41,803 bases of DNA from a virus, in IMG/VR virus record IMGVR_UViG_3300041809_000716, positions 1 to 41,803 of that record. One strand, 5' to 3'. A program made the position numbers and the translations under genes. Shown here one piece after another: positions 1 through 7,400 of this stretch. Under the pieces are notes generated by a model. It had not been told where the DNA came from. It saw only the letters and a list, made by a program, of their open reading frames with translations, and ran no database searches. Each line of letters starts with the position of its first letter. The first letter of the stretch is position 1.

Positions 1-291
1 CGCCGCCCACGTCCCGCCGCCGCTGCCGTTGTCGGTAAGGGAGGAGCCGCCGGGAAACGTCAAAATATTACCCGAGCCTGTAATCGTGGCCCCGCTGGCG
101 AGAATAGGCCCGGTCCCGTTTCCGATCAGGATGTCGGTCGCCGCGAAGCTCGAAGGGCTGTAAGGGCCAGATCCCGGGATGCTCGTGTTGATCTGGAGGA
201 CCGCGCTGCCTGCCCCCGGAGTGATAGCTCCCTGCCCGAAGCAGGCAGCGGCCAGCGCAACTGATAATAGAATTGAAATAAGCTTTTTCAT
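1..291 (-). CDS. Exported fibre-type protein, 3' end cut by window edge
   Basis: Only the first 97 codons lie in the window; the frame stays open to base 1. The product starts with Met-Lys-Lys and a hydrophobic stretch of about 16 residues ending near Ala-Cys-Phe-Gly-Gln, a good Sec signal peptide (likely signal peptidase I; the residues before Cys do not make a clean lipobox). The rest is rich in Gly, Ser, Thr and Ile, with short beta-like phrases such as GNGTGPILASGATITGSG, typical of phage fibre shafts. It starts 3 bases after the stop of the upstream exported gene and is the third signal-peptide gene in a row. Role in receptor binding or surface display is inferred. The ORF and signal peptide are clear; the function is not. 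Confidence 0.75.
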   Translation of the reverse strand, partial: MKKLISILLSVALAAACFGQGAITPGAGSAVLQINTSIPGSGPYSPSSFAATDILIGNGTGPILASGATITGSGNILTFPGGSSLTDNGSGGGTWAA

Positions 292-294
292 TGC

Positions 295-717
295 CTAAGA
301 CGTCGGGAACGTGGTGCTGGCGTTCGACCCTGGAGAATCGTCGGTGTCGATGTCGATCTGTCCGGTTGCTCCGCTGCTTTCAAAGATTATGCGGATGGGC
401 CGATGCAACCCCGCACCGTTTGGCAGCGTGTTGATAGTATAGCTGGCACCAGCTGCAACCACGATGCCGCTGGTCGTCGTCGGGTCCGCCCCAGCCTTCC
501 CGGTCTGCTGGTCGGTGTAGGTGCTTCCGCCGTCGATCGTCATGCGGAAGGCCACCGTGGTATTGTTCTGAATGACGCACGTCTGCATGTACGTGCCGGG
601 GATAACGATCGTCTCCACGGTCGTGCTTGACAGGTTGTTCTTGACTGTGCCGATGCAGGCCCGCGAAGCCAAAGGCATCAGAAGGGCCAGCGAGAAAGTA
701 AGGACTCGAATTTTCAT
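295..717 (-). CDS. Small exported beta-rich protein
   Basis: 140 residues. Residues 1-20 form a signal peptide (Met-Lys-Ile-Arg, a Leu/Ala-rich core, then Ser-Arg-Ala before Cys21). The mature part is about 120 residues of Thr/Gly/Ile-rich sequence with two cysteines (Cys21, Cys47) that could form a disulfide after export. It sits 7 bases downstream of the 588-residue fibre gene and 3 bases before the next exported gene, so the three look like one unit. I do not recognise a family. It resembles in size and composition the other exported protein at 27246-27683. It could be a fibre tip, a fibre chaperone or a surface-exposed exclusion protein; nothing in the sequence decides among these. Confidence 0.75.
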   Translation of the reverse strand: MKIRVLTFSLALLMPLASRACIGTVKNNLSSTTVETIVIPGTYMQTCVIQNNTTVAFRMTIDGGSTYTDQQTGKAGADPTTTSGIVVAAGASYTINTLPNGAGLHRPIRIIFESSGATGQIDIDTDDSPGSNASTTFPTS

Positions 718-724
718 GTGTGGG

Positions 725-2491
725 TTACTGGCAGAGGACTTGGACGACTGTTCCGTTGACGTTCATGGGAAAAGAGTGGCCGACCGAGGCGGAGGAGGTG
801 CTGAGGGTGACGTCGGTTCGGATTTGGCCGCCGACATGGAGCTGGTCCGAGCCGTCGTCCGAACCCACGCCGAGTCCAGTCCGTCCCGAGGCGAAGAGAA
901 GGAGCGCTGTCGTCGAGGACGTGGTTTCGAACTGGTGGCTCGACGCCTCGTAGATAATGAGGTCGGCCTTGCCAAAGGTCGTGATGAGGCCTTCAGACCC
1001 ATCCCATCCGACGTTGAGCGAGTGCGATGCGGTTATGCCCCACTGATCGAAAAGGGAATTGCTGCCCGTCGTCACGTGGTTGAACGCCGTGACCGTTTGC
1101 AGCACCTTCCCGCTTGCCGCCGCGAGAATGAGGTTGTCGCCGCTCGCCGAGGTAATTCCTCCGGAACCGGCGGTGAGGCTCAGGGCGCTTAGGTTTCCGG
1201 AGGTGTCGGAGGTGAGCCCCGAATTGCTTCCGTAGGTGGTCGATCCGGTGAAATAAAGCAGCCGGGTGCTCGTACCGCCAGACAGGACCGCGGGGATTGT
1301 GTTTTGGGCATACCAGCCCTTTGTTCCGCTGCCGTTCGTGCCGTAAAAGTAGGAATTGCCAGGGGAAGCGGAATCGCCGGAAAGCGAGACTGTGCCCGAA
1401 CTGTTAGAGAGGCTGTCGATGAACGTGTACGTGTTTGCCGTTCCTCCCATGCCCGAAATCGCTATCGATCCTTCGGTCGTGCCCGAACAGGACAAAAACA
1501 GCGTCACGCTCCCGTTATTCGCCAAGGTCGAGGGAACACCTCCGCCTGCAACCCAAGAGGAATTGACCGTTATGGTCGCCGACCCCCCCGATAGATTGGT
1601 GATTGTTATGATCTGAAATCGTCCCGCGAGCATTCCGTCCGAACCCGACGGAGACAGGCTTATGCTCGATGTCGTAAGGCCGATGTTCGCATAACTTCCT
1701 TCGTCGAATCGGATTTGAACGTTTCCGCCGGTCGCGTAAGTGAGGGCATTGTATTGCAATGGCCCCGTCAGCGACAGGATGTTGAAATTGGCCGAGAAAC
1801 CGGCCGCAAGCAGGCTTGACGGCGAATAGCCGCTGTCCTGGATCAAAAGCCCAGTCGTCCCGTTGAACGCCGCCAAGTGCCCAGGAGCGGCGATTGACGG
1901 GCCGCTGACGTTGCCCAGCCCGGCGCTCGCCAGTGGGATGAAGGTCGGAACACCCAGGTTGCTGAATCCCAAAAGGCATCCCTCGCGCTGCGAAAGCGGC
2001 AGCACCCCGCTGATCGTCTCGTCCGGCTGGAACTGCAGGCCCAGCCCCTGATAGTTGGCCACGAGGCCGATTTGCTGCACAAGCATCGTCAGTTTGTCGA
2101 GGCCATTGCCGATCATCGCCGCTGTCAGCGGGCCGGTGTTCGTGAAAGTCGTCGTCTGGGTGAGCGGCACCGACCGCGTGACGGTGATCACGTCGCCGAT
2201 CTGCACGCCGTTTGTGCCGCCCGGGATCGTGATGACGTTGCCGGTATTCCCCCCCCCTCCCGTCACCGAGTAGTCGCTGTTCAAAACCAACTGCGTCGGC
2301 GGGCTGGTCTTGCTGTCGAGAACGAAAAGGTCGGCCGGAAATTGGAACGTGAAGGGGACGACCAGCGTTTGTGGATTCGATGATAGCGTGTATTGCGACC
2401 AAGTGGTCGAACTCGAAACGGTTGCCCGGGCCGCCGGGAGAACCGACAACGCCAGCGAAACGACCAAGATGAATGCTTTCAGGAATTTCAT
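725..2491 (-). CDS. Tail fibre-like protein with T7-type N-terminal domain behind a signal peptide
   Basis: 588 residues. Residues 1-23 read as a Sec signal peptide (Lys at 2 and 5, a Leu/Val/Ala core, Ala-Arg-Ala cleavage site). Residues about 29-150 resemble the virion-attachment domain of T7 gp17: a Tyr-x-Leu opening, a Val-Pro-Phe-x-Phe strand, Leu-Asn-Ser-Asp-Tyr, a Gly-Asp-x-Ile-Thr-Val-x-Arg strand and a closing helix. The middle holds phrases common in phage fibres (GHLAAFNGTTGLLIQDSG, about residues 205-225), followed by a Gly/Ser/Thr-rich shaft and a short C-terminal segment with a conserved-looking Asn-Gly-Thr ending. Its place after the internal virion genes matches gp17 in T7. 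The signal peptide is hard to reconcile with cytoplasmic virion assembly. Fibre identity is fairly secure; the attachment-domain match is by eye. Confidence 0.8.
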   Translation of the reverse strand: MKFLKAFILVVSLALSVLPAARATVSSSTTWSQYTLSSNPQTLVVPFTFQFPADLFVLDSKTSPPTQLVLNSDYSVTGGGGNTGNVITIPGGTNGVQIGDVITVTRSVPLTQTTTFTNTGPLTAAMIGNGLDKLTMLVQQIGLVANYQGLGLQFQPDETISGVLPLSQREGCLLGFSNLGVPTFIPLASAGLGNVSGPSIAAPGHLAAFNGTTGLLIQDSGYSPSSLLAAGFSANFNILSLTGPLQYNALTYATGGNVQIRFDEGSYANIGLTTSSISLSPSGSDGMLAGRFQIITITNLSGGSATITVNSSWVAGGGVPSTLANNGSVTLFLSCSGTTEGSIAISGMGGTANTYTFIDSLSNSSGTVSLSGDSASPGNSYFYGTNGSGTKGWYAQNTIPAVLSGGTSTRLLYFTGSTTYGSNSGLTSDTSGNLSALSLTAGSGGITSASGDNLILAAASGKVLQTVTAFNHVTTGSNSLFDQWGITASHSLNVGWDGSEGLITTFGKADLIIYEASSHQFETTSSTTALLLFASGRTGLGVGSDDGSDQLHVGGQIRTDVTLSTSSASVGHSFPMNVNGTVVQVLCQ

Positions 2492-2580
2492 GCGGGGATC
2501 GGATGCTCTTCGCCCAGCTTCTCCCCCGCTATGCGGGCCTTGGCGTGGATGCCCTGAGTTGAGAAATCAAATGGAGGCAT
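2488..2580 (-). CDS. Tiny ORF coupled to the fibre gene (30 aa)
   Basis: This 30-codon frame ends in a TGA that overlaps the ATG of the fibre gene (ATGA). A TTG at 2589 that overlaps the stop of the upstream 52-codon frame would extend it to 33 residues. The product is hydrophilic with a basic middle and no recognisable motif. Support is positional: it fills the gap between two genes with the same stop/start coupling used throughout the window. It may simply be a translation relay into the fibre gene. Confidence 0.45.
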   Translation of the reverse strand: MPPFDFSTQGIHAKARIAGEKLGEEHPIPA

Positions 2581-2585
2581 CGGTG

Positions 2586-2744
2586 TCAAGATTGCCTGAG
2601 AGTAAGAGGGTGGAGTTGAGCGAGCTTTAGGAACGGCCTGGGCTTGGGCGGGACAGCCCCCTTGTAGTGCGGAGTGGCCCCGCGGACTATCTTTCGCTCG
2701 GCATCCGTGAGCGGTCGAAGAGTGAGTAATTTTCCCTTGTTCAT
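2586..2744 (-). CDS. Small basic protein coupled to ATP-grasp gene (52 aa)
   Basis: 52 residues, starting at an ATG that overlaps the stop of the ATP-grasp gene (ATGA). The product is basic and proline-rich (a Pro-Pro-Lys-Pro-Arg-Pro run near residue 32), with Arg/Lys scattered throughout and no cysteine. I recognise no family. Direct coupling behind an ATP-grasp ligase-like gene makes it a conceivable substrate or partner, but that is conjecture. Support for being a real gene is the overlap and the fit between neighbours. Confidence 0.55.
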   Translation of the reverse strand: MNKGKLLTLRPLTDAERKIVRGATPHYKGAVPPKPRPFLKLAQLHPLTLRQS

Positions 2745-4030
2745 TTCGAAAAGCTGAAAACTTTGAGGCCGATCTCGTTTAACTTCTCCATTTCCTCCAT
2801 GGCGTTCTCGACAGGCCCGATGGCGAACTTGATGCCGTAACCCTCGATCGACTCGCCGGCCTCTTTCACCATTTCGATGGCTTCCTCCATGCTGTCACCC
2901 CAGCCTACGACCGCCCCGATCTCGGTCACGTCCTTCTCCAGGGGCAGCACGAATCGCTCCCCGTTGACCACTACGTAGTCGAACAGCTTGATGTTGCGGG
3001 CGAACTTTTCCGGGTAGATCACGGGCTGCAGTTTGCCGTTCGCCCCGCTTCCTGCCCATGCGCTCTTGAGGACGATTTGGGCGCCGAACTTCCCGGCCGG
3101 CTCGGGATCTACCAAGTTGCCGTCTGCCCCTTCCCAGACGATCTCGGCCAGGTTGAGATAGAACTCCTGATAGAGTTCGGACGGTGGGCTGCCCGCGCGC
3201 GTGCAGGCGTCGATCTGGTAGGGCACCTTGTCCTCTCCGATTCGGATCTCGCAGGACAGGAACCCGCGGTAGCCGTAGGTCGCAAAGTAGGGGGCCATCG
3301 TCTCGTTCCACCGACGCAAAGGCTCGGGGATGGCGTTCCAATCGACAAACTCAGCGCAGTAACCGAGATCCTTCACTTCGATCCCGAGGAGCGTTTTTGA
3401 CGGGTACTGGCCGTCGATGCAGTAGACGTCGGTTCCTATCTCCACCTTGTCCGGCAGGTCGTCCTCGACGATGAAAAGGCATGTCTCCTTGAAGGCGCCG
3501 AGTTCGGCCTGCAGGTCATCGAGCTTCGCGCTGACGCTCTCGGAGTTCGGGGCGAAAAACGTCTCGGTCAGCCCGCGCCACCTGTTGATCTTGACGTGCT
3601 GGTCCTTGTGCGTGGCCAGGTGCTTGCGTAGGGCATCCATGCCCTTCAGTTGGACCCATGGAGCGACCGGCAGTCCTTCCTTCTCCATGAGCTGCTTGCA
3701 GAGTTCCCGCCGCTGCTCCAATTCCTCGCCGTTGCGCGGGCCCCACACGCGCTTGCCGTACTTCTCCTCCAGTTCGATTTGAAGGGGGGCAAAACCAATG
3801 TCGGGGAAGATCACGATGTCCGCCTCCTTGAGGTGCGGCCCGAAGATCGAGTCCACCTTTTCGACGTTCGGCAGGCCGGTTCCCACCATGCCCTGGTTCA
3901 TCGTTACGAAAGAACCCGAGGTCGGGACGTGCAAGAACACCTTGCCGAAATCCCGTCCTAGCCTTTCCGCCAGACTCACGAAAAGCGGCGAACAAATCAC
4001 GAAAGCGACTTTGTCCTTGAGGTCAGTCAT
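2741..4030 (-). CDS. ATP-grasp enzyme, PurD-like
   Basis: 429 residues from the ATG that overlaps the previous stop (ATGA at 4027-4030); the longer open frame upstream is not used. The order fits ATP-grasp ligases: an N-terminal alpha/beta region (about 1-85), a central part with a Trp-Gly-Pro-Arg-Asn-Gly segment and a Lys-containing strand typical of the ATP-binding subdomain, and a C-terminal segment (about 255-300) resembling glycinamide ribonucleotide synthetase (PurD), with Gly-Phe-Leu-Ser-Cys-Glu then an Ile-Asp-Ala-Cys-Thr-Arg-Ala-Gly-Ser-Pro stretch. In PurD the matching stretch is Glu-x-Asn-x-Arg-x-Gly; here it reads Asp274-Ala-Cys276-Thr-Arg278, so a metal-binding Asn is replaced by Cys. 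The protein ends with a PurD-like C-terminal subdomain. Substrate unknown: purine intermediate or amide/peptide bond formation are both possible. The fold assignment is reasonably sure. Confidence 0.75.
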   Translation of the reverse strand: MTDLKDKVAFVICSPLFVSLAERLGRDFGKVFLHVPTSGSFVTMNQGMVGTGLPNVEKVDSIFGPHLKEADIVIFPDIGFAPLQIELEEKYGKRVWGPRNGEELEQRRELCKQLMEKEGLPVAPWVQLKGMDALRKHLATHKDQHVKINRWRGLTETFFAPNSESVSAKLDDLQAELGAFKETCLFIVEDDLPDKVEIGTDVYCIDGQYPSKTLLGIEVKDLGYCAEFVDWNAIPEPLRRWNETMAPYFATYGYRGFLSCEIRIGEDKVPYQIDACTRAGSPPSELYQEFYLNLAEIVWEGADGNLVDPEPAGKFGAQIVLKSAWAGSGANGKLQPVIYPEKFARNIKLFDYVVVNGERFVLPLEKDVTEIGAVVGWGDSMEEAIEMVKEAGESIEGYGIKFAIGPVENAMEEMEKLNEIGLKVFSFSK

Positions 4031-4407
4031 GGCAGGCGGTTGATGGCCTCCTCGTAGCGTTTCCATTTCACTCCGAGCAGCATCGCAAGGATGCGCTCGA
4101 CGCCAGTAGCCGCGCAATGCTCGTTGACGTAAGGGGCACTTGGCTCGTCGCCCGGTTCGCTTTCGTCGCTTGGCTTGCGGTTCTTCTCATAGGCGATGTC
4201 GAAACGGTCCACAGCCTTAACCGATATGCCGCGGTGTTTACAGATCAGCACCTCGACCAGCTCATGCACCGCGACAAGCATTTCGTAACGCCAGTTACCT
4301 AGTTTGCTGATTCGGATTTGCAGTGTGCCGTCGGCATCATATCTCCAGTCCCCGCAAGTCGGATATTTTTGCTCGGAATGGGGAATGACTTTGATGCAGA
4401 CGTTCAT
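4027..4407 (-). CDS. Conserved phage protein with HE-x8-H putative zinc site
   Basis: 126 residues, overlapping both neighbours by 4 bases. The N-terminal half has phrases I know from many phage hypothetical proteins (His-Ser-Glu-Gln-Lys-Tyr-Pro, Gly-Asp-Trp, Leu-Gln-Ile-Arg-Ile-Ser). A helix then carries His48-Glu49-Leu-Val-Glu52 and His58, followed by an Asp-rich Val-Asp-Arg-Phe-Asp. The His-Glu pair plus downstream His/Asp is compatible with a small zincin-type metalloprotein. The usual HExxH spacing is absent, so peptidase activity is not assured. It lies between the largest ejection protein and the ATP-grasp gene. Confidence 0.7.
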   Translation of the reverse strand: MNVCIKVIPHSEQKYPTCGDWRYDADGTLQIRISKLGNWRYEMLVAVHELVEVLICKHRGISVKAVDRFDIAYEKNRKPSDESEPGDEPSAPYVNEHCAATGVERILAMLLGVKWKRYEEAINRLP

Positions 4408-7400
4408 TGGCCGAAAGTGGTGTTGATGTCGCGACTCGGCAACGCCGCATCCTTTTTCTTCTGCGCTTTGGTCTCGGGCACGTTTTGGCGAAGGCCGGGA
4501 ATCTTCTCCTCCAAGTCCTCGGCAAAGGTCTTCGGGGAACGTGATTTCTGATCAAGGTCGGTGGCGATGTTCGCCGACAGCATGGGGATCAGGCCGGCGA
4601 CTTCATCCCACAGGACTTTCTCGGCCTGGTGGCGCTCGACGTCCTCGGCGATGTTGGTGATCGGGTTCACCACGGGGGCGGCCGAGGCTGCGGCCAGGAC
4701 GGACGCCACGGCGCCCTCGACCACACCTTTCGTCTTGGAACTCTTCTTGTTCAGTTTGCTCGTGGCCACCCGCATCATCGTGTTGCCCATCTGGGCGGGT
4801 TCGAGGAACAGGAAATGAACCCAGGTCGGCGTCTCCCAGCCGGCAATTCTCATGCGGGAGAACCCCACGTCGTTTGGATCTCGCTTATCGCCCGGTTGGT
4901 AGTAGCCGCCGAAGATGCGGTCTTTCGGTTTCTTCGTCGCGTCGATGGCCCCCCAGACGTACATGGCGGTCCCGACCGCCCCGACTTTGAGCAGACGGTG
5001 GATCGTGTTGGCCTGATCGTTGGTCAGCTTTTCCACGCCCTTCACGTTCGCCCGGATGTTCTCCACCAACCCGGCGGTCAGGCCAATCGGTGAACGCTCG
5101 AATGCCGTCTGCCAGACGAAGTTCATCGGCGTCTTGACGATCCCCTTCGTGACAAAGGTTTTGAGAAAAGCCGACAGCGTGGCCTTGGCCCAGCTCGCCT
5201 CCCCGGTCTCCGGGTTGGCCTGCTCAAGTCGGGCGGTCAGCGAGTTGATCCAGTCGGCCACCATGTTATTTTCCTGTAAAATGCTTCGGTTGGCGTAGTC
5301 GTAGGCCCGCTTGCGAAGGGCGCCCTGAACCAAGGGGTCGGTCACGTCCTGGCCGTTCTGAATGGCCTTTGCCACGTCCGCCTCGTAGTGGGTTTCCTGG
5401 TCGGCTGCTTTCTCACCGATGGCCTTCAGGTTATCTTCGCCCTTGACCATTCGCATCTCGAAATCCCCACGGAGTTCCAGGGACTTCTCGGCCGCATGGC
5501 TCAGGCCGAAGTAGTCGTACCAGTGGACAGGACGGATGTTCTCCTTTCGCGTGGCAAGCTCAGCCTTGAGGCCGCTCTTGCCGGATTTCAACGTCTCCAG
5601 GGCATCGGCCGCCCCATCGGTGAAAAATCCCTTGTAGTACGCGGCAAGCGACTTTGCCTCGGCCCCAGCCTCAAGATCAGCCTTTGCGGCCACGTCGCGG
5701 AAACCAGGCATGCGGCGGATGACCGCTCCAACGGCCTCGGTGAAGGGCTTGCTCATGAGCTGGCCCAGGCTGAAGGTGGCGAGCTTGACCAGCGTGTGAT
5801 AACCAGAGAGTGCCGCCGCCCGGGCAGTCCCGGCCACTTGGTTTAATATCTTCCGATACCGCGGGAGTGCCTGCTCCTCGGCCTCTGCCCGCCGTTCGCC
5901 GAACTCCTGCTTGATGCGCTCCAACTGCTGCTGGATCTTTATCCCGGCCGGATCCAGCTTCACCGGCTCACGCTTTGGCGCCGGCGCGAAGTCGCTCTCG
6001 GCGATCCGCCGCTGGTATTCCTCGGCGCGGGCGAACGCCCGGGCCTTCCACATGTTGAGCCGCTGTTCGTCCGTCAGCCCAGGCTTGCCGAAGATTTCCT
6101 CGTACTGCTGCTTCAGCACATCCCGACGGTCCCGCAGTCCCTCGGCCTCGGAGTCGTACTTGATGCCCCGCTTCTCCTTCACGATCTTGGTTCGGGTGTC
6201 GATCTGCTTCTCCAGGTCGGCGATCTGGCGCTTGAGACTGCTCTTAACGCTGGCCAGAGCGGATTCCTCTGGGGTCGTCCGCTCGGGCGGCTGCAGCGAT
6301 TCCCGCATGTATTGGCGCTGCTTCTTCAGGTCCGACAGTTGGCCCTTCAATTCCTCGATCCTGGCATTCGTAGGCGCGGGGATTTTCGTCGGCTCGAAAG
6401 GCGCCTGGTCGGCCAACTGCTTCTCCACGTCCGCGATCTCGTGTTCGAGGCGCGTCTCCGCGGCTTGCAGTGAGCTCTTCAACTGCTTGGCCGGATCGGT
6501 AACGTCGTAGCCCGCGGCCTTCTTTCGCTCCTCAACCTGCTGGATCAACCTGCGCTCCTCGTCGGTCGGGGTCCGGCGTTCGGCCCCCGTCTTGGCCGGT
6601 GCCTGGCCGGACTCCATGTCCTCTAGTTTGGCCACCTGCTGAAGCTGGCCCCTGACATCCCGCAGGGCGTCCTCGATCTCGTTGTGGGTCAACTGGCGAT
6701 ATTTCCCGTAGCCCGAGATCGCATCCATGGTGTCACGGCGGGTGATGCCGGGCAGCGCCTTCTTCAGCTCGGCCTGCACCTTATCGACGATCTGATCCCG
6801 ATTCCGAATCCCATCCTCGATGAATCCGCGCGCCAGTTCGTTCGCCACCCCGCCGACATCGGCGTTGTTGTCCTTGTCGAGCCGCTTGCCCAAAGATTCG
6901 ATCAGGCTTTTCCGGTTCTCGGAATTGAATCGCTTGCGGCTGGCCGCCCACACGTCCTGAAGGTGCGGTCTGATCTTCTCTCCGATGTCGGCGATCATCT
7001 CAGCCGACCACTTGGCGAAGTCGAGTCCCGTGGAGTAGATATGGTCCGCCCCGATGACCGACAGGTGGTAGAGCACGTCCGGCCCGATGGTGAAGACCCG
7101 TCCAGCCAGCGCGGCGCGCGATGCCTCGGCCTGCGCATGCAGACGGTTGCCGATTGCCGTCGCGGTCCTGAATCGCCGAGGGGTTGTCGGGGGTCGGGAC
7201 ATCTGGGCCACCGCGCGGTCAACCGCTTCTGTGGGCGTCAGGATGGGCTCGTGGGCCGCCATCTCGGCCTGCTTGGCCTTCAGCCGAGAAATGGTGTCGA
7301 GAAGCATTTGGCGCTCTGGAGGCGTCAGTTCCTTATTCCCCTTGGCTGCCCGGAGCAGCGTCTCCTGGGTGGCGAAGTCGAAGTTCTCCTTGGCCATCGC

